Part shown: positions 8,208 to 17,657 of the stretch, piece by piece | Numbering within the stretch: the stretch's first letter is position 1 | Layout: each line of letters opens with the position of its first letter | Notes under the pieces: generated by a model | Told to the model about the DNA's origin: nothing | Databases searched by the model: none | What the model saw: the letters and a program-made list of their open reading frames with translations, nothing else | NCBI RefSeq assembly: GCF_900103455.1 | Contig: NZ_FNHI01000006.1 | Coordinates: forward strand, 124,001 to 188,000 | Direction of reading: 5' to 3' | Length of the DNA: 64,000 nucleotides | Source of the DNA: Streptomyces wuyuanensis | GTDB taxonomy: Bacteria; Actinomycetota; Actinomycetes; Streptomycetales; Streptomycetaceae | Program-made: the position numbers and the translations under genes

Positions 8208-8948
8208 TCATCCGCCGATGCGGACCAGCGCCAGCGTGATGTTGTCCGGTCCGCCTGCCTCGATGGCGGCCTTCCACAGCTCGTAGGCGGCCCTGCCGTC
8301 GTCGTGGACCCGCAGCAGGGCGTGGAGTTCCTCGTCCGGTACCGGGTCCGTCAGCCCGTCGGTGCACACGAGGCACCGGTCGCCCGGGGACAGCGAAGTG
8401 GTGGTGACGTGGGGTGCGACCGGGGTGTAGGAGGGGCCGCCGCCGAGGGTCTGGGTGACCGCCGTGGTGACGCGCCGTCCTGGTGCCGCCGGTGGGCTGT
8501 CGTCCACGCTCAGCTGTCGCAGCCCGTCCTCGGCCGCGTCGTACACCTTGCTGTCGCCGATGTTGAACACCGTCACCGAGTCGTGCAGGACGACGACGCC
8601 CGCGACCGTGGTGCCCATCGTGAGCAGATCGGGGTTGTCGTCGGCGGCCGAGTACACCATGTGGTTGCACATGTTCAGCGCCTCGTTGACGGCGTCCTCG
8701 CCGTCCAGCGCGGGGCCGAGTGCGGCGAGCTGCCGCACGACGAGCGCGCTGGCCACCTCGCCGGCGGGCTGCCCGCCGAGTCCGTCGGCGACCGCGGCGA
8801 CGAGCGGGGTGCCCAGCGGGAAGAGCAGCGTCTGCGGGTTCTCCGTCACGGTGCCGCACAGGGTCCAGGGGCCGGCGACGAGGCTGTCCTCGTTGTGCTC
8901 GCGGACCAGACCGACGTCGCTCAGGGCGGTCACGGCTATGTACGGCAT
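8208..8948 (-). CDS. PP2C-family serine/threonine phosphatase
   Basis: A 246-aa single-domain PPM phosphatase (Stp/PstP type) without membrane segments. The metal-binding and catalytic motifs are intact: DVGLVREHNEDS near 11-22, VADGLGGQPAGE near 53-64, GTTVAGVV, NIGDSKVY, CTDGLTD and GGPDNITL at the C terminus. It should dephosphorylate Ser/Thr kinase substrates in the cytosol. No kinase gene is in the window. ATG start at 8948. It may act with the nearby STAS protein in a signalling network, which is only a proximity argument. Confidence 0.9.
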   Translation of the reverse strand: MPYIAVTALSDVGLVREHNEDSLVAGPWTLCGTVTENPQTLLFPLGTPLVAAVADGLGGQPAGEVASALVVRQLAALGPALDGEDAVNEALNMCNHMVYSAADDNPDLLTMGTTVAGVVVLHDSVTVFNIGDSKVYDAAEDGLRQLSVDDSPPAAPGRRVTTAVTQTLGGGPSYTPVAPHVTTTSLSPGDRCLVCTDGLTDPVPDEELHALLRVHDDGRAAYELWKAAIEAGGPDNITLALVRIGG

Positions 8949-9046
8949 CGTGGGCTTCGCCTCACCGATGTGGACGGCATGTCCTCACCCCCCATTGTGA
9001 CGCGAGCCGCCTCCCGGCGTCCCGGCGGGCGCCGGAGGGAGGCCGG

Positions 9047-10213
9047 CTAGAGCCAGTCCCGGTGCTTGAACACGAAGTACAGGCTGACGCACACCAGCAG
9101 CATCAGCGCGACGGCGAACGGGTAACCGAAGCGCCAGTCCAGCTCGGGCATGTGGACGAAGTTCATGCCGTAGACGGTGCCGATGAGGGTGGGCGCGAAG
9201 AGGATGGCGGCCCAGCTGGAGATCTTCTTGATCTCGTTGTTCTGGGCGTGGCCGGCCTCGGCGAGCATCTTCATCTCCTCGTTCTGCGCCTGCGAGACGA
9301 GGGTGGCGTTGACGGTGAGGATGTCGCCGAGTGCCTGCCGGAAGCCGTTGACCCGCTCGGCCACGGTGGTCGCGTGGTCGGCGACGTCCCGCAGATAGCG
9401 CTGGAGCTCCTCGTCGGTGCCGTACTTCTGGAAGCCGGCCTGGAGGCCGTTCATGATCGCCAGCAGCGGCCGGGTGGCCCGCTGGAAGTCGACGACCTCG
9501 CGGGACAGCTCGTAGATCCGCCGGGACACCTGGGGGTCGCCGCGGAAGACCTCCGTCTCGATCTCGTCGATGTCGTGCTGGAGACCCGCGATCACCGGGG
9601 CGTAGCCGTCGACGACCGCGTCCAGGATGGCGTACAGCACCGCCTCGGGGCCGAGGGCGAGAAGGTCCGGGTCGGCCTCCAGCCGGCTGCGGACGACCGC
9701 CAGGTCCGGGGTCTGGCTGTGCCGCACGGTGAGGACGAACTCCGGGCCGACGAAGACGTGGATCTCGCCGAAGTCCACCTCCTCGGCCTCGTCCAGGTAC
9801 CGGGCCGGGCGCAGCACGACGAAGAGCGTCTTCCCGTACCGCTCCAGCTTGGGGCGCTGATGGGCGACGATGGCGTCCTCGACGGCCAGTTCGTGCAGCC
9901 CGAACTGCTCCGCCGCCTCCCACAGCTGGGCGGGGGAGGGCCGGAACAGCCCGATCCAGGCCATCGTGCCCGGCTCTCCCGGGAGCCGGTGGTAGATCTC
10001 CGCCAGCGAGGTGGGCGTCTCCATCCGGCGCCCGTCGCGGTAGAGCGCGGCGTCCACGATGCTGCGCTCCAGCGGCGCCGGTTCCTGGGACTCGTGCTCC
10101 GCGCGGGGGTCCATGGAGTGCTCGGGAGCCGGGTCGGCCGGCTGCCGGGCGTGACCGGATGTCCGGAGCGGCCACCTGCCCGCCCGTGTCGCGCGTGGAC
10201 GCCTGTCGGACAT
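9047..10213 (-). CDS. corA: CorA-family magnesium/cobalt channel protein
   Basis: 388 aa. A long cytoplasmic N-terminal domain (about 1-315) precedes two C-terminal membrane helices. The diagnostic YGMNF sits at the end of the first helix, followed by the periplasmic HMPELDW and a second helix ending FVFKHRDWL. This is the pentameric CorA/MgtE-type Mg2+ or Co2+ uptake channel. The ATG at 10213 is chosen because GAGG lies at the right distance; the residues before IVDAALYRDGRR are disordered. The gene is monocistronic by spacing. Confidence 0.9.
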   Translation of the reverse strand: MSDRRPRATRAGRWPLRTSGHARQPADPAPEHSMDPRAEHESQEPAPLERSIVDAALYRDGRRMETPTSLAEIYHRLPGEPGTMAWIGLFRPSPAQLWEAAEQFGLHELAVEDAIVAHQRPKLERYGKTLFVVLRPARYLDEAEEVDFGEIHVFVGPEFVLTVRHSQTPDLAVVRSRLEADPDLLALGPEAVLYAILDAVVDGYAPVIAGLQHDIDEIETEVFRGDPQVSRRIYELSREVVDFQRATRPLLAIMNGLQAGFQKYGTDEELQRYLRDVADHATTVAERVNGFRQALGDILTVNATLVSQAQNEEMKMLAEAGHAQNNEIKKISSWAAILFAPTLIGTVYGMNFVHMPELDWRFGYPFAVALMLLVCVSLYFVFKHRDWL

Positions 10214-10373
10214 CGCCTGCACCTCGTCTGGCGGGGTCGCTCGATCGCCGGCCCGGCTGGGCGAGCCGGCACGGAACAGCCTATTTCGCGGTCGCCGGCT
10301 CCGCGATCACTGCGGTCCGACCGGAGGCCGCGCGCAGGTCGCGGGTCCGCCCGGAACCGGGAAGCCGCCCCGG

Positions 10374-10925
10374 CTACTTCAGCGCCAGGATGATGAACGC
10401 CCCGACGACCCCCAGGACCAGGGCGACGCCCGCCGGGACCCAGCCGCCGTTCCGCCACGGGAAGCGCGCGTCGAGCGAGAGCCCGAGCGGCCCGACCGCG
10501 GCGACCGTGAGCGCACCGACGGCGAGGAGCATCGGGTAGGCGAAGGCGGTGCCGGCAGCCGACCACAGGTCGATGTCGGGGGCGACCGCCATGGCGTTGA
10601 CCATGACGCCGATGCAGGCCGCCGCGGAGAGCGGGGTGAGCAGACCGGCGGCCAGTCCCAGGCCGCCCAGGAACTCGGAGACGCCTGCCAGGCCGGCGAA
10701 GAAGACGCCGGGATCCCAGCCGAGCTGGGAGAACCCCTTGCCCGTCGCCTCCAGGCCGGGGCCGCCGAACCAGCCGAACAGCTTCTGGGCCCCGTGCCCC
10801 GCCAGGATCAGGCCGACGGCCAGCCGGAGCAGCAGCACGCCCGCGTCTGCCGCGCCGACCGTGACGGGAGCGCTGCCCGCCTCGGGACCGGTCGAGTGTC
10901 GGGCACGGTCGGTCGGGAGTTTCAT
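10374..10925 (-). CDS. DoxX-family membrane protein
   Basis: 183 aa with four predicted membrane helices (VLLLRLAVGLILAGHGAQKL, then FFAGLAGVSEFLGGLGLAAG, two further helices and a C-terminal VALVLGVVGAFIIL). The helix-1 motif HGAQKLFGWFGGPG is typical of DoxX/YphA-like proteins linked to redox and membrane stress. The ATG at 10925 has an excellent AGGAGGTGA site. The biochemical role of most actinobacterial members is unknown. Confidence 0.85.
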   Translation of the reverse strand: MKLPTDRARHSTGPEAGSAPVTVGAADAGVLLLRLAVGLILAGHGAQKLFGWFGGPGLEATGKGFSQLGWDPGVFFAGLAGVSEFLGGLGLAAGLLTPLSAAACIGVMVNAMAVAPDIDLWSAAGTAFAYPMLLAVGALTVAAVGPLGLSLDARFPWRNGGWVPAGVALVLGVVGAFIILALK

Positions 10926-11090
10926 GGTGGTGTCACCTCCTGCGCCGGCGCCGCGGGTCCCCGGTCCGCCGGAGCGCGGTTTCCGGGGGTGGGCCGTCGG
11001 CGCGGTAGGGCGGAGAAGCGGTCGTTGGGCGCACGCCGGTGGATCGGGCCTTCACCATCGATACTGCCCTCCCCGGCGGAGGTCGGCCAA

Positions 11091-11112
11091 GTTCACGGCG
11101 TGCACACGCGGG
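11091..11112. promoter_or_regulatory. possible PHO-box-like 11-bp direct repeats before phytase
   Basis: GTTCACGGCGT followed directly by GCACACGCGGG resembles the paired 11-nt units bound by PhoP in Streptomyces, about 100 bp before a phytase gene that phosphate limitation would be expected to induce. The match is weak. Confidence 0.3.
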
Positions 11113-11210
11113 CACCGTGTGCCGGACGCCGGGCCTTCATCCGCCGATTCCATCCTCAACGGGAAGTCGTCATGTTCCCGACATGAAGTCCCGACATGGA
11201 GGAGTGCTTC

Positions 11211-12530
11211 GTGAGCAGCCCCCTTCCCGTCCGGCCGGCCGTCGCCGTGCTGGGCATGGTCCTCGTGGCGTCCGCCGCCCTCCCGGCCGCCGCGCAGTCT
11301 TCCGACGCGTCCCCCGTACCGACCGCCGCCGCCCTGCCGGCCGTCACCCCCACGGCCGAGGCGCCCACGCTGTACGACGACGAGGCGGGCGGCAACGCCA
11401 ACGCGGACGACCCCGCGATCTGGCGCAACACCGCCGACCCCGGACGCAGCCTGGTGATCGCGACGGCCAAGGAGGGCGGACTGCGGGTGTACGACCTGGA
11501 CGCCCGTCCGGTGCAGTCGATCGCGGCACCCGGCCCCGGGCGTCCGGGCGACGCACCCGGCCGCTTCAACAACGTGGACCTCGTGCACGGACTGCGGCTG
11601 CCGTCCGGCCGGGCCGACGTCGCCGTGACCACCGACCGGGGCCACGACCGGCTGCGCGTCCACCGCATCGACCGCGGACGCGCCGGCGGTCCCCTCGCCG
11701 ACATCACCGACCCCGCCGCGCCCCCGGTCTTCTCCCGGGACCAGGCCGAGATCAACGGGCAGCGGACCGCTTATGGCCTCGCCACCTGGACCGACCGGGC
11801 CGGCCGCTCGTACGCGCTGGTCAGCCGCCGCGCGAGCACCGAGGTCGCGCTGCTGGAGCTGCGGCCGACCGCCGCAGGCACGGTCACCTACCGCACGGTG
11901 CGCGCGCTGCGGCTGCCGTCCTCCTTCCGGTTGCCCGACGGCACCTCCTGGACGCCGTGCGGTGAACCCGGCGACGCGCCGCAGGTCGAGGGCATGGTCG
12001 TCGACCCGGCGAACGGGATGCTCTACGCCGGCCAGGAGGACGTCGGGATCTGGCGCGTCCGGGCCGACCTCACCGGCACTCCCCGGCTCGTCGACAAGGT
12101 CCGCGAGTTCGGCGTCCCCGCCGCCTACGACGAGGCGACCGAGGAGTGCGTCGCGGGCGCGGACCCCGGCTTCGGCGGCAAGCGCCTGTCCGCCGACGTC
12201 GAGGGGCTGACCCTGCTCACCGAGCCCGGCGGCGACGGCTACCTCCTGGCGTCGAGTCAGGGCGACGACACCTTCGCGCTCTACGACCGGGAGGTGGGCG
12301 ACGGCAACGCGTACGAGGGCGGCTTCCGCGTCACCGCCGCCTCGGCCGCCCTGGACGGCTCCGAGGAGTCCGACGGCGCGGCCGTGCTGAACGCGCCGCT
12401 CGGCGCGAAGTACCCGAACGGCCTGCTCGTCGTGCAGGACGGGCACGACACACCGGGCGACGGCGACCGCGAGGCCACCGGCTTCAAGTTCGTGGACCTC
12501 GGCGCCGTGATGGAGCGCGCCGGCCGCTGA
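11211..12530 (+). CDS. secreted beta-propeller phytase (3-phytase family)
   Basis: A 439-aa exported protein that should release phosphate from phytate outside the cell. Residues 1-30 are a Sec signal with cleavage after AAA. The propeller starts with NANADDPAIWRNTADP and KEGGLRVYDLD, the acidic calcium- and phytate-binding signature of Bacillus-type alkaline phytases. EGMVVDPANGMLYAGQEDVGIW and DVEGLTLL represent later blades. The GTG at 11211 is preferred because GGAGGAG sits six bases upstream; the in-frame ATG at 11196 would lie within that site. The nearby pst genes fit a phosphate-scavenging role. Confidence 0.9.
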   Translation: MSSPLPVRPAVAVLGMVLVASAALPAAAQSSDASPVPTAAALPAVTPTAEAPTLYDDEAGGNANADDPAIWRNTADPGRSLVIATAKEGGLRVYDLDARPVQSIAAPGPGRPGDAPGRFNNVDLVHGLRLPSGRADVAVTTDRGHDRLRVHRIDRGRAGGPLADITDPAAPPVFSRDQAEINGQRTAYGLATWTDRAGRSYALVSRRASTEVALLELRPTAAGTVTYRTVRALRLPSSFRLPDGTSWTPCGEPGDAPQVEGMVVDPANGMLYAGQEDVGIWRVRADLTGTPRLVDKVREFGVPAAYDEATEECVAGADPGFGGKRLSADVEGLTLLTEPGGDGYLLASSQGDDTFALYDREVGDGNAYEGGFRVTAASAALDGSEESDGAAVLNAPLGAKYPNGLLVVQDGHDTPGDGDREATGFKFVDLGAVMERAGR

Positions 12531-12552
12531 CGCGACGGCCGTCCGAACGGCC

Positions 12553-12584
12553 AGTGCGCCCCGGCGGGACCGCCGGGGCGCACT
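12553..12584. terminator. perfect 15-bp stem terminator
   Basis: AGTGCGCCCCGGCGG pairs with CCGCCGGGGCGCACT across a two-base gap. It lies between the convergent phytase and PH-domain genes and probably serves both. Confidence 0.9.
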
Positions 12585-12595
12585 CCGTCACGGTC

Positions 12596-12961
12596 CTACC
12601 GGGTCACGAACTGCGTGAGGATGGCCTGCACCTCGTAGATGTCGACACCCTTGGTGAACGTCTTCTGGATCGGCGCGGCGCTGCCCGAGATCCAGATCTT
12701 CAGCTCCGCGTCCAGGTCGAACGTGCCGGCCGTCTCCACCGCGAAGTGGGTGATGCTGCGGTACGGGACGGAGTGGTACTCCACCTTCTTGCCGGTGATG
12801 CCCTGCTTGTCGACCAGCAGGAGGCGGCGGTCGGTGAACAGGATGGTGTCGCGGATCAGCAGGAACGCGGCGTGCACCTGCTCCCCCTGCCCCAGCAGCC
12901 GCGCGTAGTCCTGCTGTGCCTTGTCCGGATCGACCGTGTGCGCGTTCCCGAACAGTGCCAT
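12596..12961 (-). CDS. bacterial PH-domain protein (bPH/DUF1696 type)
   Basis: A 121-aa cytosolic protein that is entirely one bacterial pleckstrin-homology-like domain: RDTILFTDRRLLLVDKQGITGKK, YHSVPYRSITHFAVETAG, LDAELKIWISG and TFTKGVDIYEVQAIL. MALFGNA is the usual family start and its ATG has GGGGGG about seven bases upstream. The in-frame MSGGPL a few codons earlier is an alternative. Members form oligomeric rings of unknown function. Confidence 0.85.
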   Translation of the reverse strand: MALFGNAHTVDPDKAQQDYARLLGQGEQVHAAFLLIRDTILFTDRRLLLVDKQGITGKKVEYHSVPYRSITHFAVETAGTFDLDAELKIWISGSAAPIQKTFTKGVDIYEVQAILTQFVTR

Positions 12962-13050
12962 GAGAGGCCCCCCACTCATTGAAGTTGCAACGATTTTTGC
13001 ACTGTATACCGGAAGTTCGGGAAGCGGCCGGGTTGTTCCGGGCCCGGACG

Positions 13051-13821
13051 TCAGCCCGTGGCGCCGGGCGTACGGGTCACGGTCCGGCCCGCGGCGGCAG
13101 CCGCGCGGGCGAACCTCGCGGCGTCCACGACGGCCGCCCCTCCCGTGTCGTTGTTGAAGTACACGAACACGTCGTCCGTGTCGGGCCAGGCACCGGCCAG
13201 CCGCCGGACCCACGCCGTCAGCGCCTGGCGGCCGTAGCGCGGCGGGGGCTGGGCGAGCCCGCCGTGGAGGCGCAGATAACCCCAGCCCGCCGTGCGCCAC
13301 AGCGGGGTGACGGGGCGGGATCCCCGGTCCGCCCAGCACAGCGCGCTGCCGTGGCGCTCCAGCACCGCCCGGAGCTCACGCTCCGCGTCCCACCACGACG
13401 GGTGGCGCAGCTCGACGGCGACCCGGACACGGCGCGGGAAGCAGCGCAGGCAGGCGTCCAGCGCCGCGGTGTCCTCCCGGAAGTTCGGCGGCAGTTGCAG
13501 CAGGACGGGCCCGAGCCGGCCGCCGAGCCCCTCCGCCCGGCCCATCAGCCGTTCCACCGGCTCCTCGGGATCGTGCAGCCGTTTCAGATGCGTCAGATAC
13601 CGGCTCGCCTTGACCGCCATGACGAAGTCCCCGGGCGTGCGGTCGCGCCAGGAGGCGAAGACGTCCTCGGCGGGGAGCCGGTAGAAGGCGTTGTTGTTCT
13701 CCACCGTGGCGAAGTGCCGGGCGTACTCCTCCAGCCACAGCCGCTGCGGCACCCCGGACGGGTAGAGGATGCCGCGCCAGTCCTTGTACTGCCATCCCGA
13801 GGTTCCGACGAGCATGGGCAT
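13051..13821 (-). CDS. DUF72-family protein
   Basis: A 256-aa TIM-barrel-like DUF72 protein. The characteristic motifs are present: LVGTSGWQYKDWRGILYP at the N terminus, FATVENNNAFYRLP, GDFVMAVKASRYLTHLKRL, LGPVLLQLPPNF, VAVELRHPSWW and the C-terminal DVFVYFNNDTGGAAVVDA. The family is widespread and linked by fold to endonuclease IV-like or sugar-isomerase-like barrels, but no reaction is established. ATG start at 13821. It is separated from its neighbours and is probably monocistronic. Confidence 0.85.
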   Translation of the reverse strand: MPMLVGTSGWQYKDWRGILYPSGVPQRLWLEEYARHFATVENNNAFYRLPAEDVFASWRDRTPGDFVMAVKASRYLTHLKRLHDPEEPVERLMGRAEGLGGRLGPVLLQLPPNFREDTAALDACLRCFPRRVRVAVELRHPSWWDAERELRAVLERHGSALCWADRGSRPVTPLWRTAGWGYLRLHGGLAQPPPRYGRQALTAWVRRLAGAWPDTDDVFVYFNNDTGGAAVVDAARFARAAAAAGRTVTRTPGATG

Positions 13822-13897
13822 GGACGCATCCGTGCCCGGCCCGCGGCCGGTCGTACCGCCCGCGCGCCGCGGGCACTCCGAACGCGGGTCCGGCGGC

Positions 13898-14746
13898 TCA
13901 GGGGGCGGCGAAGAGCGTGGGGAAACGGGGTGCGAGCCAGGGCCTGCGCCCCCAGGCCAGCACGCCGCCCCGGGCCATGGCGCCCCACGGCCCGCGGCGG
14001 CCGAGCGCCATCAGCAGGAACGCGACCGGCTCGGTCAGGATCGTGCAGTCCGGTCGTTCCGGCGTGCGCGCCTCCACGACGGGCCGGCCGTCGGCGAAGG
14101 TGACGCCGAACGAGGCGCCGCCCCACAGCCGGATCTCGTAACGCGCCGTCAGACCCGCGGCGGCGGAGGCGTCGAGGACCCGAGGCATCGCCGTGATCAG
14201 GAAGGGGAACGTCAGCTCGACCCGGCGCCGGTCCACCATGTGCGGACGACGCAGGGCGCGGGCCAGGTCCCAGCCGTGGCCCAGCATGTGCGTCAGCAGG
14301 TACGAGCCGAGCGTCGCCAGGTCCATCGGGCCCAGCGGGGTGTGCAGCGGCTCGCCGGGGGCGGCCGGCTCCCGGTCCTCCCGCGCGTCCCGGGCCGCCA
14401 CCGCCCCGACGAACGCCTCGGCGTGCTCCACGATCATCGCGGCCAGAGGGTCGGCGCCCCGCTCGGCGAAACCGGCGAGTGCGAGGGCGTTGGCCGCGGC
14501 CAGGCTCTGCGGGGTGCCGTCCCCGTGCCGGCGCTCACGGCCCGCCGCGATGTCGGCCATCAGCTCGTTGGCCTGCGCCAGATGGGCGGCCGCCTCGCCC
14601 ACGGTCCACTCCGACCCGGGCACCGCGATGCCGGTGTCCGCCGCGCCGGACAGCAGCGCGGCGATCTCCGCCGCCGTGTCGCGTATCGCGTCACCGAGCC
14701 CCTCGGGCAGAGTGCCCAGTGTTCCCCGTCCGGCCGCCGTCGTCAT
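13898..14746 (-). CDS. maleylpyruvate isomerase-like, mycothiol-dependent DinB/MDMPI protein
   Basis: 282 aa. Residues 15-165 are the DinB/MDMPI helical bundle with metal-type histidines (SEWTVGEAAAHLAQ, then LLTHMLGHGWDLARAL). Residues 170-280 are an SCP2-like C-terminal domain (YEIRLWGGASFGVTFADGRP). Such actinobacterial proteins use mycothiol or bind a divalent metal. Specific maleylpyruvate isomerisation cannot be claimed, as no gentisate genes are nearby. ATG at 14746 with GAAGAG upstream. Confidence 0.75.
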   Translation of the reverse strand: MTTAAGRGTLGTLPEGLGDAIRDTAAEIAALLSGAADTGIAVPGSEWTVGEAAAHLAQANELMADIAAGRERRHGDGTPQSLAAANALALAGFAERGADPLAAMIVEHAEAFVGAVAARDAREDREPAAPGEPLHTPLGPMDLATLGSYLLTHMLGHGWDLARALRRPHMVDRRRVELTFPFLITAMPRVLDASAAAGLTARYEIRLWGGASFGVTFADGRPVVEARTPERPDCTILTEPVAFLLMALGRRGPWGAMARGGVLAWGRRPWLAPRFPTLFAAP

Positions 14747-14892
14747 CTCTTCGCCCTCCGCGTCTCGGGTCCGCGGTACCCAACCAGGTGGGCGGGCCCA
14801 TGACAAGGGCGGTGCCGGGGCCGGCGGCGAACCGCGTACGGCACCGGTGACGGGAACGACCGTGCGAGCGGCGACACGAGGAGCTTGAACCA

Positions 14893-15333
14893 GTGGTGAA
14901 CGGCGACGAGGACGAGATCCGGAACCTGATCGAGCAGTGGGCCGCCGCCGTGCACGCGGGCGATCTGGACGCTGTCCTCGCGCACCACTCGGACGACATC
15001 GTCATGTTCGACGTGCCTCCGCCGTTCGAAGGCGTCCGGGGCATCGACGCCTACCGTGCGGCCTGGCCGCCCTTCTTCGCGTGGCAGCGGCAGGGGGCCT
15101 CGTTCGCGATCGACTCGCTCGACGTGACCGCAGGCGGCGACGTGGCCTTCGCCCACGCCCTGCTGCGTTGCGGCACCCCCCGCGAACTGGCCGAACGGCC
15201 GGACCTGCGACTGCGGCTCACGGTCGGACTGCGCAAGCGGGACGGGCGGTGGGTCGTCACCCACGAGCACCACTCCTTCCCCGACACGTCGGTGGACGCG
15301 GCACCACCGGGGAACGGCGCCGGAAAGGCGTAG
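14893..15333 (+). CDS. SnoaL-like / SgcJ-EcaC-type NTF2-fold protein
   Basis: A 146-aa NTF2-like protein. The N-terminal helix IRNLIEQWAAAVHAGDLDAV followed by HHSDDIVMFDVPPPFEGVRG is characteristic of the SgcJ/EcaC oxidoreductase or SnoaL-like group. RDGRWVVTHEHHSFPD is the conserved C-terminal strand pair. These proteins often bind small molecules, but the substrate is unknown. GTG start at 14893, with GAGGAG about ten bases upstream. Confidence 0.8.
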   Translation: MVNGDEDEIRNLIEQWAAAVHAGDLDAVLAHHSDDIVMFDVPPPFEGVRGIDAYRAAWPPFFAWQRQGASFAIDSLDVTAGGDVAFAHALLRCGTPRELAERPDLRLRLTVGLRKRDGRWVVTHEHHSFPDTSVDAAPPGNGAGKA

Positions 15334-15436
15334 CCGCTGCCCGGAGACGGCCCGGCGACGGCCTGCCGCCGAGCGGGGTCCCGCCCGTCGCCGGCCGGCC
15401 GAGCGCAGCACAGTGGTCGGCCGCACGTCGACTGAT

Positions 15437-15458
15437 GTTCGCCCGGCCGTCACCCGGT
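15437..15458 (+). promoter_or_regulatory. PHO box (two adjacent 11-bp PhoP units) before pstS
   Basis: GTTCGCCCGGC is followed directly by CGTCACCCGGT, two 11-nt units matching the Streptomyces PhoP consensus (G/TTCAYCCGG-like), about 64 bp before the pstS start. PhoR-PhoP activation on phosphate limitation is expected. Confidence 0.6.
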
Positions 15459-15521
15459 CCGCGGCGGGATCGACGACGATCCCAGGGGGAGAAGAGGGGC
15501 GGGCGCAGAACCGTGGGACGC

Positions 15522-16637
15522 ATGAGACGTACGAACCGATGGGTACGCCCGGCAGCGGCCGCCGTCGCGGCCGCACTGGCACTGGCCGGCTGTGCGGGGG
15601 AGGGCCCGGCGGAGGAGCGGGCCGAGGCCGGCCCCCCGCCGGTGTCCGCGGACATCGACTGCGCCGAGTCCGGCAAGGTGCAGGGCTCCGGCTCGACCGC
15701 CCAGCAGAACGCCATGAAGCACTGGATCGACCGGTACCAGCGCGCCTGCCCCGGTGTGCGGATCGCCTACAACGCCGTGGGGTCCGGCGCCGGAGTGGCC
15801 CAGTTCCTGCGGGGAGCGACCGCCTTCGGCGGCACGGACAGCGGGCTGGGCGAACAGGACGTCAAGATCTCCCGGACGTTCTGCGCCGGCGGCCGGGCCA
15901 TCGACCTGCCGATGGCCGGCGGGCCCGTGGCCCTGGGTTACCACCTCCCGGGCGTCGACGGCCTCGTCCTCGACGCCCCCACCCTGGCGGGGATCTTCGA
16001 CTCCCGCATCACCACCTGGAACCACCCCGACATCCGTCGCCTCAACCCCGGCGTGCGGCTTCCCGAGCTCGCGATCACCGCCGTGCACCGCTCGGACGAC
16101 TCGGGCACGACGCAGAACCTGAACGCCTATCTGTCTGGCGCGGCGGGCGACGACTGGCCGTACGAGGCGGAGAAGGCCTGGCAGGCCAAGGGCGGCCACT
16201 CTGCGGCCGGTTCCGAAGGGATCGCCTCGGCGGTGGCCGGCACCCAGGGAGCCATCGGCTACTTCGAGCTGTCCTTCGCCGCCACCCGGAAGATCGACAC
16301 GGTACGCATCGACACCGGCGCGGCGGAGCCCGTCGCGCCGAGTGCCGAGAGCGCCTCCCGGGGCATCGCCCAGGCGAAGGTCGTCGGCCGGGGCAGCGAC
16401 ATGAAGCTGGAGTTCGACCACGGGACCTCCGCCGACGGCGCGTACCCGATCGTGCTCGTGACGTACGAGGTCGTCTGCGACACGGGGAACAACCCGACGA
16501 GCCTTCCGGCGCTGAAGTCGTTCCTGGCGTACACCGCCGGCGAGGAGGGGCAGGGGCTGCTGCCGGCGATCCACTACGCGCCGCTCCCGGACAGCGTGGC
16601 CAGCCGGGTCCGGAAGATCGTCGCCACGCTTTCCTGA
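15522..16637 (+). CDS. pstS: phosphate ABC transporter substrate-binding lipoprotein PstS
   Basis: A 371-aa extracytoplasmic phosphate receptor. The signal ends in the lipobox LALAGC. The mature domain shows the PstS phosphate loops: VQGSGSTAQQNAMKHW, AYNAVGSGAGVAQFL, FGGTDSGL and HRSDDSGTTQNLNAYL. Length and motifs match the high-affinity PstS of S. coelicolor. It stands alone on the plus strand, facing the pstB end of a complete second pst operon. The ATG at 15522 is preferred; an in-frame GTG at 15513 is possible. A PHO box lies upstream, and the stop codon falls inside a 7-bp tandem repeat. Confidence 0.9.
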   Translation: MRRTNRWVRPAAAAVAAALALAGCAGEGPAEERAEAGPPPVSADIDCAESGKVQGSGSTAQQNAMKHWIDRYQRACPGVRIAYNAVGSGAGVAQFLRGATAFGGTDSGLGEQDVKISRTFCAGGRAIDLPMAGGPVALGYHLPGVDGLVLDAPTLAGIFDSRITTWNHPDIRRLNPGVRLPELAITAVHRSDDSGTTQNLNAYLSGAAGDDWPYEAEKAWQAKGGHSAAGSEGIASAVAGTQGAIGYFELSFAATRKIDTVRIDTGAAEPVAPSAESASRGIAQAKVVGRGSDMKLEFDHGTSADGAYPIVLVTYEVVCDTGNNPTSLPALKSFLAYTAGEEGQGLLPAIHYAPLPDSVASRVRKIVATLS

Positions 16638-16680
16638 CGCCTGACGCCTGACGCCTGACGCCTGACGCCTGACGCCGGGC
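16633..16680. repeat. 7-bp tandem repeat CCTGACG (six copies) spanning the pstS stop
   Basis: Six perfect copies of CCTGACG at 16633-16674, then decayed units (CCGGGCG, CCGTGCG). The TGA stop of pstS is in the first unit. A related duplication of CCTCGGCTCCGATG follows at about 16689 and 16717. Confidence 0.9.
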
Positions 16681-16768
16681 GCCGTGCGCCTCGGCTCCGA
16701 TGCCCCGGTGCCTGACGCCTCGGCTCCGATGTCCGGGGCCGGGCGCCTGGCCGCCGCCGCGGCGGCGG

Positions 16769-17620
<852 letters not shown>

Positions 17621-17657
17621 GGGGCTTCCTCACACGGGGTCTTCGGTGGCACGGCAG